Source: Halomonas halodenitrificans DSM 735 (lineage in GTDB: Bacteria; Pseudomonadota; Gammaproteobacteria; Pseudomonadales; Halomonadaceae). From it: a DNA stretch of 64,000 nucleotides. The notes beneath the pieces were generated by a model. It searched no databases, was not told where the DNA came from, and saw only the letters and a program-made list of their open reading frames with translations. The stretch spans positions 1 through 64,000 of the forward strand of contig NZ_JHVH01000018.1 in the NCBI RefSeq assembly GCF_000620045.1, in the 5' to 3' direction. Position 1 is the stretch's first letter. Every line of letters begins with the position of its first letter. Both the position numbers and the translations under genes were made by a program. Positions 54,459 to 64,000 of the stretch are shown in pieces.

Positions 54459-55536
54459 CGGCGGGACTCCTCTCGGGGGCCGGGGCATGCTGGATATGGC
54501 GGGGGTCGAAGGCATCGCGCAGGCCTTCGCCGATGAAGACGAGCAGCGAGAGCATCAGCGACAGGCTGACGAAGGCGGTGATGCCAAGCCAGGGGGCGTG
54601 CAGGTTGTTCTTGCCCTGGGCGACCAGCTCCCCCAGCGACGGCGAGCCCGGCGGCAGGCCGAAGCCCAGGAAGTCGAGCGCGGTCAGGGTAGTAATGGCG
54701 CCGGTGAACAGGAAGGGGATGAAGGTCAGGGTGGCCACCATGGCGTTGGGCAGTACGTGGCGCCACATGATCAGGCGCGGTGTCAGCCCCATGGCGCGTG
54801 CCGCCCGCACATACTCCAGGTTGCGGGCGCGCAGGAACTCGGCGCGTACCACGTCAACCAGCCCCAGCCAGGAGAACAGCAGCATGATGCCCAGCAGCCA
54901 CCAGAAGCCGGGCTGCACGAAGCTGGCCAGGATGATCAGCAGGAAGAGCACCGGCAGGCCCTGCCAGATTTCCGTGAAGCGCTGACCGATCAGGTCGGTC
55001 TTGCCGCCGAAGTAGCCCTGGATGCCCCCCACCAGCACGCCCAGGGCGAGGGAGCCGGCGGTGAGCACCAGGGCGAAGGCCACGGAGAGTCGAAAGCCAT
55101 AGATCACCCGGGCCAGCACGTCGCGCCCCTGGTCGTCGGTGCCCAGCCAGTGGCGCCCATCGGGAGGCGCCGGGGAAGGACGCATCATCTGCATGTCCAG
55201 GGTCTGATACGAGAAGGGTACCGGTGGCCAGAGTGCCCAGCCGTGCGTCTCGATCTGGGCGCGCATGAAGGGGTCGTGGTAATCCGCGGTGGTGGGCAGG
55301 AAGCCATCGAACTCGGTCTCGGGATAGTCCACCAGCAGCGGCACATACCATTCGCCCTGATACTGCATCACCAGGGGCTTGTCGTTGGCGATCAGCTCGG
55401 CGGCCAGGCTCACCACGAACAGCACGCCGAAGAGCCATAGTGACACCCAGGCGCGGCGGTTGGCACGAAACACCCCGAAGCGGCGGCGGGTGATGGGCGA
55501 GAAACGCCCCGCCAGGCGAGTGTAGACAGAAGCCAT
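54451..55536 (-). CDS. yejE: Peptide ABC transporter permease YejE
   Basis: The 361-residue inner-membrane permease has an N-terminal helix (WVSLWLFGVLFVVSLAAELI), a periplasmic loop with HWLGTDDQGRDVLARVIYGFR, and five more helices with the EAA loop EYVRAARAMGLTPRLIMWRHVLPNA. These are marks of DppC/OppC-type permeases. ATG 55,536 was chosen because the longer frame (from 55,587) overlaps yejB. Order A-B-E-F with short gaps or overlaps shows one transcript. Confidence 0.94.
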   Translation of the reverse strand: MASVYTRLAGRFSPITRRRFGVFRANRRAWVSLWLFGVLFVVSLAAELIANDKPLVMQYQGEWYVPLLVDYPETEFDGFLPTTADYHDPFMRAQIETHGWALWPPVPFSYQTLDMQMMRPSPAPPDGRHWLGTDDQGRDVLARVIYGFRLSVAFALVLTAGSLALGVLVGGIQGYFGGKTDLIGQRFTEIWQGLPVLFLLIILASFVQPGFWWLLGIMLLFSWLGLVDVVRAEFLRARNLEYVRAARAMGLTPRLIMWRHVLPNAMVATLTFIPFLFTGAITTLTALDFLGFGLPPGSPSLGELVAQGKNNLHAPWLGITAFVSLSLMLSLLVFIGEGLRDAFDPRHIQHAPAPERSPADA

Positions 55537-55540
55537 CGGC

Positions 55541-56614
55541 TCAGGACTCCCGTGTCTCGAAGTCGATGCGGGGATCGACCCATACATAGGTGAGGTCGGA
55601 GACCAGCTTGAGCAGCAGGCCGATCAGCGTATACAGGTAGAGGGTGCCGAAGATCACCGGATAATCCCGTTGCATCACCGCCTCGAAGCCGAGCAGCCCC
55701 AGCCCCTCCAGGGAGAAGATCACCTCGATCAGCAGCGACCCGGTGAAAAATATCGTGATCAGGGCGCCGGGCAGCCCGGCGATGATGATCAGCATGGCGT
55801 TACGGAAGACGTGGCCGTAGAGCACGCGTTGGTCGCTGGCGCCCTTGGCCCGGGCGGTCAGCACGTACTGCTTGTGGATCTCGTCCAGGAAGCTGTTCTT
55901 GGTGAGCATGGTGAGGGTGGCGAAGCTGCCGATGGTCATGGCGATGACCGGCAGGGTGATATGCCAGAGATAGTCCTTGGCCTTGCCCCAGGACGAGAGC
56001 TCGTCGAAATTCGGGGAGGTGAGCCCGCGCAGGGGGAAGAGGTCCCAGTAGCTGCCGCCGGCAAACAGCACGATCAGCAGGATGGCGAACAGGAAACCGG
56101 GAATGGCGTAGCCGACGATCACCAGTCCCGAGGTCCAGACATCGAAGCGCGAGCCGTGATGCAACGCCTTGCGTATCCCCAGCGGGATGGAGATGAGATA
56201 GACCAGCAGGGTGGTCCATAGCCCGAGCGATACCGACACCGGCAGGCGTTCGATCATCAGCTCGATGACCGGTCGGTCGCGAAAGAAGCTCGTGCCGAAG
56301 TCGAAGGTGGCGTAGTCGGCCAGCATGCCGATAAAGCGTTCGTGGGGTGGCTGGTCGAAGCCGAACTGGGCCTCGAGCTGTTCGATGAAGCGCGGGTCGA
56401 TGCCCCGGGCGCCGCGGGACTCGTCCTGGACCACCACTTCGCCGCCGCCGGTATCGAGGCGGGTGCTGGACATGCTGTCGACCCCCTCGAAGCGGGCCAG
56501 CATCTGGTCGATGGGCCCGCCGGGGGCGGCCTGCACGATGACGAAGTTGAGCAGCATGATGCCCAGCAGGGTGGGGATCATCAGCAGCAGGCGACGCAGC
56601 ACATAGCGGCTCAT
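55541..56614 (-). CDS. yejB: Peptide ABC transporter permease YejB
   Basis: The 357-residue permease is of the DppB/OppB type. It has an N-terminal helix ([25 protein letters not shown]), an inserted periplasmic segment (residues 40-110) and the EAA loop [24 protein letters not shown]. Six membrane helices are visible. Its ATG (56,614) overlaps the stop of yejA by 4 bases, and yejE follows after 4 bases. Confidence 0.94.
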   Translation of the reverse strand: MSRYVLRRLLLMIPTLLGIMLLNFVIVQAAPGGPIDQMLARFEGVDSMSSTRLDTGGGEVVVQDESRGARGIDPRFIEQLEAQFGFDQPPHERFIGMLADYATFDFGTSFFRDRPVIELMIERLPVSVSLGLWTTLLVYLISIPLGIRKALHHGSRFDVWTSGLVIVGYAIPGFLFAILLIVLFAGGSYWDLFPLRGLTSPNFDELSSWGKAKDYLWHITLPVIAMTIGSFATLTMLTKNSFLDEIHKQYVLTARAKGASDQRVLYGHVFRNAMLIIIAGLPGALITIFFTGSLLIEVIFSLEGLGLLGFEAVMQRDYPVIFGTLYLYTLIGLLLKLVSDLTYVWVDPRIDFETRES

Positions 56615-58485
56615 GATTGAGGGTCTCCCTGTTCGAGGCGCGCGGCGCGCTCGGGGTCCACCCACCAGGCGTCGAGGTCTCGGCCGTAGGCGGGCCCCGG
56701 TTCCGGCCAGCCGAACTTGTCCCAGACCGCCACCCGAGTCTCGCCGGAGTGGTAGTGGGGGATCACGATGGCGCGATGGCGCAGCACCCGATCCAGGGCC
56801 CGGGCCAGGGTGTTGAGGGTCGCGCGGCTATCGGCGCGAATCAGCTGCTCGACGAGGTCATCCACCACCGGGTCGGCCAGCCCCATGAGGTTGCGGCTCT
56901 GAGGCGTCTCGGCGTACTCGCTGGTCCAGAACTCGCGCTGTTCGTTGCCCGGGTTGTTGGACTGGGGGAACTGGCCGACCACCATGTCGAAGTCGAAGCC
57001 ACGCAGCCGGTTCAGGTACTGGTTGATATCGACGATGCGAATGGTGCCCTTGATGCCCAGGCGCGCCATGTTGCGCAGCATGGGCTGGACCACCCGCTCC
57101 AGACCGCTGTCGTAGAGCAGCACCTCGAGTTCCAGGGGCTCTCCTGTCTCGGCATCGACCAGGCCGCCATCGCGAACCGCGTAGCCCGCCTCCCGGAGCA
57201 GGGTGAGGGCCAGGCGCAGCCGCTCGCGTAGCGCCCGGGGGTGGTCCATGGGCAGCGGCTCATCGAAGACGTCATCGGGAAGCTGGTCGCGCCAGGGGGC
57301 CAGCACCGCCAGCTCGGCGTCGCTGGGCAGCCCCGTGGCGGCCATCTCGGAGTTCTGGAAGAAGCTGCGGGTCCGCCGATAGGCGTCGTAGAAGATATTG
57401 GCGTTGAGCCAGGGGAAGTCGAAGGTCAGCGCCAGGGCCTCGCGGACGCGGGGGTCCTGGAACTTATCCTGGCGCAGGTTGAAGATGAAGGCCTGCATCG
57501 GCGCCGGCTGACCGTCGGGTATGCTCAGCTTCCTGACCCGGCCCGCCTCGAAGGCCGGAAAGTCATAGCCGGTGGCCCAGGTGGCGGCGCGGGCATCGAT
57601 GCGATAGTCCAGCACCCCGGCCTTGAAGGCCTCCCAGGCGATGTCCCGGTCCCGGTAGTAGTCATGGACCAGGCGGTCGATGTTGTGGCGCCCGCGGTTG
57701 ACCGCCAGGTCCTGGCCCCAGTAGTCCGCCACGCGCGCATAGACGATGCGCCTGCCCGGGTCGACCTCGGCGATGCGGTAGGGGCCGGAGCCGGGATGTG
57801 CTTCCAGAGTCGGCGAGGTGAAATCGCGGCCGGCCCAGTAGTGCTCTGGCAGAATCGGCAGCTGGCCGACGATCAGCGGGAGCTCCCGGGAGTGGGTAGA
57901 GGCGAAGGTGAAGCGCACCGTGTCCTCGTCCAGGGCGGTGACGCTCTCGACGTCGGCGTAGTAGGCGCCGTAGAAGGGGTTGCCCTGCTCGGTGAGCAGC
58001 TCGAAGCTGAAGACCACGTCGTCGGCGGTCAGGGGCTCGCCATCGTGGAAGCGCGCCTCGGGGCGCAGGTCGAACTCGATCCATTCCCGGTCCGGGTCCA
58101 GCCGGATGCCCTGGGCCAGCAGGCCATAGAGCGAGAAGGGCTCGTCGGGATTGCCCTCCAGCAGGGTGTCGTAGATGCGTGATACCCCGGCCGCCGGCGT
58201 GCCGCGGATGATAAAGGGATTTGTCGAGTCGAAGCTGCCGCCCACGGCCGCCTGGGTCAGCTCGCCGCCCTTGGGCGCTTCGGGATTGACATAGGGGAAG
58301 TGATCGAAGCCGGCGGGGAGTTCGGGCTCGCCGTAGAGGGAGAGGCCATGCACGGTGGCCGGGGAGTCGGATCGCGGCGCCGGGTCGGATATCGTCTGGG
58401 CGCCGGCCGGGGGAGCCGCAAGAGCGAACAGGGCGAGAAGCGCGGTGAACGAAGCGGCGGTGCGCCGGCGCGAAGGTAGAGACAT
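56611..58485 (-). CDS. yejA: Periplasmic peptide-binding protein YejA
   Basis: The 624-residue substrate-binding protein (SBP_bac_5 family) starts with a signal peptide ([25 protein letters not shown], cleaved near residue 30). It then has [53 protein letters not shown] and [20 protein letters not shown], features of oligopeptide-binding proteins, and its C-terminus includes [18 protein letters not shown], typical of YejA. It is the first gene of yejABEF; a promoter should lie in 58,486-58,583, but no clear boxes were found. Confidence 0.93.
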   Translation of the reverse strand: MSLPSRRRTAASFTALLALFALAAPPAGAQTISDPAPRSDSPATVHGLSLYGEPELPAGFDHFPYVNPEAPKGGELTQAAVGGSFDSTNPFIIRGTPAAGVSRIYDTLLEGNPDEPFSLYGLLAQGIRLDPDREWIEFDLRPEARFHDGEPLTADDVVFSFELLTEQGNPFYGAYYADVESVTALDEDTVRFTFASTHSRELPLIVGQLPILPEHYWAGRDFTSPTLEAHPGSGPYRIAEVDPGRRIVYARVADYWGQDLAVNRGRHNIDRLVHDYYRDRDIAWEAFKAGVLDYRIDARAATWATGYDFPAFEAGRVRKLSIPDGQPAPMQAFIFNLRQDKFQDPRVREALALTFDFPWLNANIFYDAYRRTRSFFQNSEMAATGLPSDAELAVLAPWRDQLPDDVFDEPLPMDHPRALRERLRLALTLLREAGYAVRDGGLVDAETGEPLELEVLLYDSGLERVVQPMLRNMARLGIKGTIRIVDINQYLNRLRGFDFDMVVGQFPQSNNPGNEQREFWTSEYAETPQSRNLMGLADPVVDDLVEQLIRADSRATLNTLARALDRVLRHRAIVIPHYHSGETRVAVWDKFGWPEPGPAYGRDLDAWWVDPERAARLEQGDPQS

Positions 58486-58583
58486 TCTGACATCCCGTGT
58501 CGACGATAACGCCGGCTGGCGCCGGCGTCGTTGCCTGATAAGGTGTCAGCCCCGAGCGTGAAAGGCAATACCCCCTGCCGCGC

Positions 58584-59774
58584 TTAGCGCGAGGCGAGGC
58601 TTCGAGTGGGCAGCTCGAGCGTCTGCCCCGGGCGAATCAGATTGCCCGAGAGGCCGTTGGCCCGGCGCAGTTCTCCGACGCTGATGCCACGATAGGCGGC
58701 GATATCGGCCAGGGTGTCGCCACGGCGTACCAGGTACTGAGAGTCCTGTGCGCCGCCTGGTCGCGCGGGGCCCTCGAGGCTTGCCAGCATGGTATCGGCG
58801 CGCTCGGCCGGCACCAGCAGCACGCGGTCCTTGCCGGGCCGGATGGCGCCACCGGTCACCCCGGGGTTCAGGGTGGCGATCGTGCCACGGGACACGCCGG
58901 CGAGACGGGCGGCCTCGTCGAGACGCAGCGGGCGCTCCACGGGAATCTTGGCGAAGGCCGGGGCCTCCTCGATCTCGGGGAGGGCGACGTCATAGTGATC
59001 CGGGGCGTCGATGATCGCGGCGATGGCCTTGAGCTTGGGCACGTAGTTCATGGTCTCCCGCGGCAGCGAGAGGCTCCAGTAGTCACTTCCCTTGCCCTGG
59101 GCGATGGCCCGGCGGCGTGCCTTGTTGACGGTACCCGCACCGGCGTTGTAGGCCGCCAGGGAGAGTTCGAGATCACCCTCGTACCACTGCTCGGCCTGGT
59201 ATTCGATATAGTCGAGGGCGGCATAGGTGGAGGCCACCACATCCAGGCGGCCATCGTAGCCGCGCTGCCGGCTCAGCCCCAGGGAGTCGCCGGTGCGGGG
59301 CATGAACTGCCACAGGCCGGCGGCGCCGCGGTGGGAACGTGCACTGGGGTCGAAGGAGCTTTCGATGAAGGGGATCAGGGCGATCTCGCCGGGTAGACCC
59401 CGCTCCTCCACCTTCTGGGTGATCCAGGCGAGCCAGGGCCGAGCGCGCTCGGTGATCTCGGCAATATTGTGGGGCGATTGTCGATAGTGATCGATCCAGG
59501 CCTGTACACGCGGCTCATAGGCCTCGTCCTGCCACTGGAAGCTATCGCGTAGCCGGCTCCAGGCATCACGGCTTTCCAGCGCCAGGTCGGCCCAGAAGTG
59601 CCCTTTTGAATGGTTCGGGCTGGCCACCAGGGCGGCGGGTTGCCCGTCGCGAAGCGTGATGTGGTGGTCGAGAGGGGCGGCTTGAATCTGGGAGCCGGCT
59701 GTCAGCAGGGCCCCGAGCAGGGCGGTACTGCTGGCGACGCCGAGCAGCCTGCGACGCGTGGTGTAATAGGTCAT
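58584..59774 (-). CDS. mltD: Membrane-bound lytic murein transglycosylase D
   Basis: MltD cleaves peptidoglycan glycan strands to 1,6-anhydro-muramyl ends. The 396-residue product has a signal sequence (LLGVASSTALLGALLTAGSQIQA; no lipobox cysteine was seen), the SLT catalytic domain with the active Glu138 in LIPFIESSFDPSA, GLWQFMPRTGDSLGL and AYNAGAGTV, and two LysM-like repeats at the end (one in 290-340, the other YLVRRGDTLADIAAYRGIS to LIRPGQTLELP). The absence of a lipoprotein Cys departs from E. coli MltD. ATG 59,774 was chosen because the upstream frame reads over the gap to gloB and has no family features. Confidence 0.92.
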   Translation of the reverse strand: MTYYTTRRRLLGVASSTALLGALLTAGSQIQAAPLDHHITLRDGQPAALVASPNHSKGHFWADLALESRDAWSRLRDSFQWQDEAYEPRVQAWIDHYRQSPHNIAEITERARPWLAWITQKVEERGLPGEIALIPFIESSFDPSARSHRGAAGLWQFMPRTGDSLGLSRQRGYDGRLDVVASTYAALDYIEYQAEQWYEGDLELSLAAYNAGAGTVNKARRRAIAQGKGSDYWSLSLPRETMNYVPKLKAIAAIIDAPDHYDVALPEIEEAPAFAKIPVERPLRLDEAARLAGVSRGTIATLNPGVTGGAIRPGKDRVLLVPAERADTMLASLEGPARPGGAQDSQYLVRRGDTLADIAAYRGISVGELRRANGLSGNLIRPGQTLELPTRSLASR

Positions 59775-59847
59775 CCGGTCGTGTTCCTCCAGGGTACGTC
59801 GAAGCCTTCGGTGTGGCCGACGGCCGTCAGGCGTCCAGGGATCGAGT

Positions 59848-60615
59848 TCAGAAATTGTCCTTCCAGGCACGCAGGGTGGTGAACGTCGCCTCGTCGCTGT
59901 CGACGCTACCGTGTACCGAGCCGGCTTGACGTACGCCGGCATCCGCCACGCGCAGGAAGGGGTTAATGCGTTTCTCGCGGGCCATGGAGGTGGGCAGCGT
60001 CGGGCGCTCGAGTTCCCGGGCTCGCTGACACTCCTGCATGGCCTGGACCACGTCCGGGTTGTGAGGGTCGGCGGCCAACGCAAAGCGCAGATTGGCTTCG
60101 GTGTATTCGTGGGCGGCAAAGATCAGGGTGTCGTCGGGCAGCGCGGCCAGCTTCTGCAGCGAGCCATGCATCTGTTCCGGACTGCCTTCGAAGAGGCGCC
60201 CACAGCCGGCGCTGAACAGGGCATCACCGCCAAACAGCAGCGGCGGAATACCGGGGGTAAAGAAGGCGATATGGTCCAGGGTGTGCCCCGGCACGGCGAT
60301 GACCTCGAATAATCGCCCCATGACGCGAATCTCGTCGCCCTCGGTGACCGGGGTATCGATGCCGCCGATGGCCTCGTTGTCGGGCCCTATCACTCGTGGG
60401 GAGTAGCGCTTGATGAGTTCGGCCAGCCCACCGGTGTGATCCGGGTGGTGATGGGTGATCATCACCGTCGAGAGGGACAGCGACTCACGCTCGAGCAGTT
60501 CGATGACCGGGGCCGCATCGCCGGGGTCCACCACACAGACGTCGGGGGTCGTGTCCTGACGTAGAAGCCAGATATAGTTATCGCTAAACGCGGGAATCGG
60601 TGTCACGCTCAACAT
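59848..60615 (-). CDS. gloB: Hydroxyacylglutathione hydrolase (glyoxalase II)
   Basis: GloB hydrolyses S-lactoylglutathione to lactate and glutathione in methylglyoxal detoxification. The 255-residue protein starts IPAFSDNYIWLL and has the metal motif THHHPDHTGG, PGHTLDHIAFF, GGDALFSAGCGRLFEG and AAHEYTEANLRFA, all family marks. The start is taken at ATG 60,615 (MLSVTPIPAF); ATG 60,639 would add eight residues. It is divergent from the methyltransferase gene at 60,684 in the arrangement common in gammaproteobacteria (gloB / methyltransferase-rnhA-dnaQ). Confidence 0.95.
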   Translation of the reverse strand: MLSVTPIPAFSDNYIWLLRQDTTPDVCVVDPGDAAPVIELLERESLSLSTVMITHHHPDHTGGLAELIKRYSPRVIGPDNEAIGGIDTPVTEGDEIRVMGRLFEVIAVPGHTLDHIAFFTPGIPPLLFGGDALFSAGCGRLFEGSPEQMHGSLQKLAALPDDTLIFAAHEYTEANLRFALAADPHNPDVVQAMQECQRARELERPTLPTSMAREKRINPFLRVADAGVRQAGSVHGSVDSDEATFTTLRAWKDNF

Positions 60616-60683
60616 GGGCTGAGTGTCCTGAGTGGGCATGAACGGTTCGCAAAATCCGGTCAATATGAAGAGTAGGGAAAGGC

Positions 60684-61466
60684 ATGTCAACCGAGACCGG
60701 CGCCCAGCGCCTTGCCGATCTGTTGCGCGAAGGGCAGCAGTTCTGGTCCACGCCGACCGGTGCCGCCGTGCGCCGCGCCGAACGTGCCTGCCTGGGCCCG
60801 ATCTGTGAGCGGCTCTTCGGCGTGCATAGCCTGGAGCTGGGGTTCGGCAACCTGCTGGCCGATATGTGCCCCGTACGCCATGCGATGGGCTGGGCGCCCA
60901 GCCGTGAGCTAGCGCAGGACGCCGCCACGCTGATCTGCTCCCCTGATGCGCTGCCGCTTCCCGACGACAGCCTGAGCCTGGTGATCGTGCATCATCTACT
61001 CGAGGTGGCACCCGACCCCCATCACATGTTGCAGGAGGCGGCCCGGGTGACCGCCGATGAGGGACGCCTCATCCTGTTCGGCTGGATGCCGTTTTCTGCC
61101 GGTGCACTGGGGCGTCTGGCACCGGGGAAGCGTCAGCGGCTGCCCTGGCGGGGGCAATGGCGAAGCCCCGGCCGGCTGCGTGACTGGCTGGCGTTTGTCG
61201 ACTTTCAGGTCGAGCGGGTAGACTACTGCGCCTTTCGTCTACCTGGCCGGCCGGCACGCAATGCCCTGTTCGAGACCCTGGGGCGGCGCCATAACCTGCC
61301 GTTGGGCGACAGCTACATGATCCAGGCGTGCCGCCGTCCGCAGCTGCTCAATAGCCGCGACACCCGGCTGCGCTTTACCAGCCCCCTGGGGGGGACGGCG
61401 CTTCCCGCTGCCCGCCTGGGCGCCGGGCCCGTAGCTCCCCCAAGAGAAGAGGATGACAGAGATTGA
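60684..61466 (+). CDS. Class I SAM-dependent methyltransferase
   Basis: The 260-residue protein resembles the methyltransferase (type 11) found between gloB and rnhA in many gammaproteobacteria. The SAM site is seen as [14 protein letters not shown] (motif I, degenerate compared with E/DxGxGxG), followed by [45 protein letters not shown] (motifs III-V with an intact core). The substrate is unknown. The C-terminal 40 residues are low complexity. Its stop overlaps the rnhA start. Confidence 0.85.
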   Translation: MSTETGAQRLADLLREGQQFWSTPTGAAVRRAERACLGPICERLFGVHSLELGFGNLLADMCPVRHAMGWAPSRELAQDAATLICSPDALPLPDDSLSLVIVHHLLEVAPDPHHMLQEAARVTADEGRLILFGWMPFSAGALGRLAPGKRQRLPWRGQWRSPGRLRDWLAFVDFQVERVDYCAFRLPGRPARNALFETLGRRHNLPLGDSYMIQACRRPQLLNSRDTRLRFTSPLGGTALPAARLGAGPVAPPREEDDRD

Positions 61467-61930
61467 GTGATTCAGACCCCGGCGACTTCCCCGCTGTCAC
61501 CATTTACACCGATGGTGCCTGCCGCGGCAACCCGGGCCCGGGCGGCTGGGGGGCGCTGCTGATCAGTGGGCCCCACGAGAAGCCGCTGAACGGCTATGAG
61601 GCGCGCACCACCAATAACCGCATGGAATTGATGGCGGCGATCATGGCGCTTCGCGAGCTCAAGCAATCCTGCCGCGTGGCGCTGTGGACCGACTCCGAGT
61701 ATCTGCGGCGTGGCATCACCGAGTGGATCCATGGCTGGATCAAGCGGGGCTGGAAGACCGCCGGCCGCCAGCCGGTCAAGAACGCCGAGCTATGGCGGGA
61801 GCTGCTCGAGGAGACCCATCGCCATGAGATCGACTGGCATTGGGTCAAGGGCCACAGCGGCCACCCGGGCAACGAGCGCGCCGACGAGCTCGCCAACGAA
61901 GCCATCGATAATCATCGTCACCAGGCCTGA
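61463..61930 (+). CDS. rnhA: Ribonuclease HI
   Basis: RNase HI cuts the RNA of RNA-DNA hybrids, including R-loops and Okazaki primers. The 155-residue protein has the four metal-binding acids in [16 protein letters not shown] (Asp17), NRMELMAA (Glu), [12 protein letters not shown] (Asp) and [10 protein letters not shown] (Asp), and the handle region [17 protein letters not shown]. The start is TTG 61,463 overlapping the preceding stop (TTGA); no ATG or GTG lies before the conserved core in this frame. dnaQ follows after 11 bases, the classic rnhA-dnaQ pair, but here on the same strand. Confidence 0.95.
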   Translation: MSDSDPGDFPAVTIYTDGACRGNPGPGGWGALLISGPHEKPLNGYEARTTNNRMELMAAIMALRELKQSCRVALWTDSEYLRRGITEWIHGWIKRGWKTAGRQPVKNAELWRELLEETHRHEIDWHWVKGHSGHPGNERADELANEAIDNHRHQA

Positions 61931-61941
61931 GAGGGATAGAG

Positions 61942-62682
61942 ATGCGTCAGATTGTTCTGGATACCGAGACCACCGGCATCGATCACAAGGACGGCCATCG
62001 CCTGATCGAGATCGGGGCGGTGGAAATGGTGAACCGCCGGCTGACCGGGCGCACCTATCACCAGTTCATCAATCCCCAGCGCGAGATAGAGGAAGAGGCC
62101 ATCTCGATCCACGGCATTACCAATGAGCGGGTCGCCGAGGAGCCGCTGTTCGCGGAGATCGCGGATGCGTTCTGGGCCTTTATCGAGGGGGCCGAGCTGG
62201 TCATCCATAATGCCCCCTTCGACGTGGGCTTCATCGACCATGAGCTGGCGATGCTCAACGGCGCGCGTAGCGAGCCTGCGCTGGGCCCGGTAGCCGAGCA
62301 TTGCCGGGTCCTCGATACCCTGCAGCTGGCGCGGGACAAGCACCCGGGGCAGCGCAATAACCTGGATGCGCTGTGCAAGCGCTACGAGATCGACAACGGC
62401 CACCGGGTGCTCCACGGCGCGCTGCTGGACGCCGAGATTCTCGCCGAGGTCTATCTGGCGATGACCGGGGGCCAGACGGCGCTGCTGCTCGATGCTTCGA
62501 TGACCGCGGAAGGCGGCAGGCGAGCGGGCATCCAGCGCCGCCCGGTAACGGTGGCAGACGGCGCGCTGAGTGTGTCGACACCCAGCGACCCGGAGCTGGC
62601 GGCGCACCGCCGGAAGCTGGCGCAGATCCGCGAGAAAGCGGGGGAGTGCCTGTGGGATGGCGTCGACGGGATCCCGCACTGA
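61942..62682 (+). CDS. dnaQ: DNA polymerase III epsilon subunit
   Basis: DnaQ is the 3'-5' proofreading exonuclease of the replicative polymerase. The 246-residue protein shows the DEDDh exonuclease motifs: LDTETTGIDHKDGHRLIEIGA (Exo I), VIHNAPFDVGFIDHEL (Exo II) and HGALLDAEILAEVYL (Exo III), and a C-terminal tail that binds the alpha subunit. ATG 61,942 follows GAGAGGGATAGAG. Its stop overlaps nudC by one base. Confidence 0.96.
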   Translation: MRQIVLDTETTGIDHKDGHRLIEIGAVEMVNRRLTGRTYHQFINPQREIEEEAISIHGITNERVAEEPLFAEIADAFWAFIEGAELVIHNAPFDVGFIDHELAMLNGARSEPALGPVAEHCRVLDTLQLARDKHPGQRNNLDALCKRYEIDNGHRVLHGALLDAEILAEVYLAMTGGQTALLLDASMTAEGGRRAGIQRRPVTVADGALSVSTPSDPELAAHRRKLAQIREKAGECLWDGVDGIPH

Positions 62683-63452
62683 TGCTGCGTCGTGAGCTGC
62701 CCCGGGGCGCGCAAGAGGGGTACGTGATTCGCCTGGCCGAAGGCCGCCTCGCCCCGGCGCCCGATGGCGGGGTGTTGCAGCCGGTGGTGCCCTGGACGGC
62801 GGAGATGCAGCCCCTGGGCTACTGGCACGAGGTGCCCCTGGCGCTCTCCCTCGAGGCGAAGGCGGGTGAGGACTGGCCCGCCGGCCGGGAATGGCTGGCG
62901 CGGCTGCCCGAGTCGCTCTTCCCGCTGGTGTCCACGGCCCTTCAGGTGGGGGCCTGGCTGCGCAACCACCGTTTCTGTGGGCGCTGCGGGGCGCCGGCCG
63001 AGCGCCTCGATGCCGAGTTTGCGATGCACTGCCGGGCCTGTGGGCACCGCAACTATCCGCGCATCTCGCCCTGCATCATCACCCTGGTGACCCATGGAGA
63101 CGCCTTGCTGCTGGCGCGTAGCCCGCGTTTTCCGCCGCGGCGCTATTCGACCCTGGCCGGTTTCATCGAGCCCGGGGAGTCGTCGGAGGAGGCCGTGCGG
63201 CGCGAGATCTTCGAGGAGGTGGGGCTGACGGTGGGGCGCATTCGCTACTTCCGCAGCCAGGCCTGGCCCTTTCCCCATGCGTTGATGCTGGGGTTCTTCG
63301 CCGAGGCCGCCAGCCGGCGTATCCGCATCGATGGCGTGGAGATCACCGATGCCGCCTGGTTTTCCCCCCGGCAGCTGCCCCAGCTGCCGCCGCTGTATTC
63401 GATATCCCGGGCGCTCATCGAGACCCATCTGGCGGAAGTCGCGGCGCGCTAG
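62682..63452 (+). CDS. nudC: NADH pyrophosphatase/RNA decapping NUDIX hydrolase
   Basis: NudC hydrolyses NADH and removes NAD caps from RNA. The 256-residue protein has the zinc ribbon FCGRCGAPAE and HCRACGHRNYPRISPCII, and the NUDIX box GFIEPGESSEEAVRREIFEEVGL, followed by the NudC signature SQAWPFPHALMLGF. The ATG 62,682 overlaps the dnaQ stop by one base (TGATG), so a start far upstream in the long open frame is not needed. It is the last gene of the methyltransferase-rnhA-dnaQ-nudC run. Confidence 0.95.
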   Translation: MLRRELPRGAQEGYVIRLAEGRLAPAPDGGVLQPVVPWTAEMQPLGYWHEVPLALSLEAKAGEDWPAGREWLARLPESLFPLVSTALQVGAWLRNHRFCGRCGAPAERLDAEFAMHCRACGHRNYPRISPCIITLVTHGDALLLARSPRFPPRRYSTLAGFIEPGESSEEAVRREIFEEVGLTVGRIRYFRSQAWPFPHALMLGFFAEAASRRIRIDGVEITDAAWFSPRQLPQLPPLYSISRALIETHLAEVAAR

Positions 63453-63773
63453 GCCTGTCCGCCCTGGGCGGGTCCGGCAACAAGCTCGGCAAGGGGCTAG
63501 CCCGGGGCTGATCTGGCGACAAGCCCCGGAGCGCCGGACCGACGAGGAGGCGCTGTGAATACGTCCCTGTACGCTACCGACACCCTGCTTCGCTCTCGCA
63601 TCCTGCTCCGCTTGCAGGACCGGTGCTGGCCATCCATGGCCAGCCCGTTCGAAGCAGTGCTTCTCACCCCTGGTGTAGGACCTCTTCTACGGCTTATCCC
63701 CAGCGCCCCTGGTTCGGGGGTAGTTCTAAGGAGCTAGCCCGGGGCTGGGTATCTCGGGGGCAGGGCGCCGCGG
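63453..63773. repeat. Intergenic region with dispersed element, copy B
   Basis: No gene is visible here. Bases 63,501-63,718 match copy A (50,702-50,839) in inverted orientation, with an extra insert of about 49 bases after AATACGTCCCTGTACGCTAC. Direct repeats of about 20 bases, AAGG(G/A)GCTAGCCCGGGGCTG, flank it at 63,490-63,509 and 63,728-63,747, which gives it the look of a small non-coding mobile element. Confidence 0.8.
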
Positions 63774-64000
63774 TTATTCGTTGGGGAAGAGGCTGGTCAG
63801 CTTGGTGGCCAGCATCACATTGCCGGTGGCCTTGATCTTGCCTGTCATGAAGGCGGTCATGCCATTGATCTCGCCGGTCATCAATCCCTTGAAGGTGGCG
63901 GTGCTCATCGTCAGGGTGACGGAGGGGTCGTCATGCTCACCGGACTCAACGCTCAGCTCCTGATTCTGAATGACCAGGTAGTAGCTGTCGGCATCGTCGA
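63774..64000 (-). CDS. SCP2 sterol-binding-domain protein, C-terminal part (cut by window edge)
   Basis: About 75 residues are visible, ending at the TAA complement 63,774-63,776. The reading includes YYLVIQNQELSV, DPSVTLTMSTATFKGLMTGEI and MTAFMTGKIKATGNVMLATKL, then SLFPNE. The pattern of a lysine-rich strand around MTGKIKATGN is typical of SCP2 sterol-carrier-like domains, which bind lipids or act as small accessory domains in bacteria. The N-terminus lies beyond the window, so it cannot be told whether the domain stands alone. Confidence 0.85.
   Translation of the reverse strand, partial: DDADSYYLVIQNQELSVESGEHDDPSVTLTMSTATFKGLMTGEINGMTAFMTGKIKATGNVMLATKLTSLFPNE

Noticed and set aside
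59775..60119. N-terminal extension of mltD by 115 codons
   Set aside because: The sequence is low-complexity and overlaps gloB in another frame; a proper signal peptide begins at ATG 59,774.

Overview
The window looks like a chromosomal segment of a GC-rich, salt-adapted gammaproteobacterium, most probably a Halomonas-like member of the Halomonadaceae. That placement is inferred from protein style, base composition and intergenic repeats; no rRNA or tRNA gene is visible. It is an extracellular-polysaccharide region joined to ordinary core genes.

Positions 1-25,960 form a mosaic surface-polysaccharide locus. It holds an IS-truncated rmlA, pgm, rmlC, a large two-headed glycosyltransferase, three sulfotransferase-like genes and the remnant of a fourth, a nonulosonic-acid-like set (aldolase, inositol-phosphatase-like enzyme, NeuB-like fusion, NeuA-like cytidylyltransferase), galE, two more glycosyltransferases and a Phd/RelE toxin-antitoxin pair. 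Several stretches (about 5.9-9.8 kb and 13.1-18.7 kb) are much more AT-rich than their surroundings. They are broken by an IS30 element and by one IS3-family element nested inside another, which suggests repeated horizontal replacement.

Positions 26,100-34,100 carry sulfate assimilation: cysH, an SLC13-type transporter with TrkA_C-like domains, cysD, a cysN-cysC fusion and cysQ. A catalytically dead IS630-derived protein and a four-helix-bundle (S23-type) gene lie among them. The pathway makes PAPS and removes PAP, which is what the neighbouring sulfotransferases need, so the locus can be read as a sulfated-polysaccharide factory.

Positions 34,177-48,967 (minus strand) form one tightly overlapping operon: kpsC, kpsS, a short-chain dehydrogenase, a membrane sulfatase/LTA-synthase-like protein, a 2564-residue single-module reducing polyketide synthase and an alpha-oxoamine synthase. 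This matches the content of the rhizobial rkp-1 region (rkpA, G, H, I, J) and suggests a special lipid anchor or carrier for a Kdo-linked group 2/3-type capsule. Palindromic GGGGTCAGACCCC repeats and short tandem repeats have spread into its reading frames.

Positions 49,100-64,000 are core genes: a nitrilase-type amidase, an RsuA-family pseudouridine synthase, a GGDEF membrane protein, the yejABEF peptide importer, mltD, gloB, a methyltransferase, rnhA, dnaQ, nudC and the end of an SCP2-domain gene. Intergenic spaces throughout hold three repeat families: 7-bp GTAAGCY-type arrays with GC-rich hairpins, GGGGTCWGACCCC palindromes, and a 140-220 bp dispersed element.
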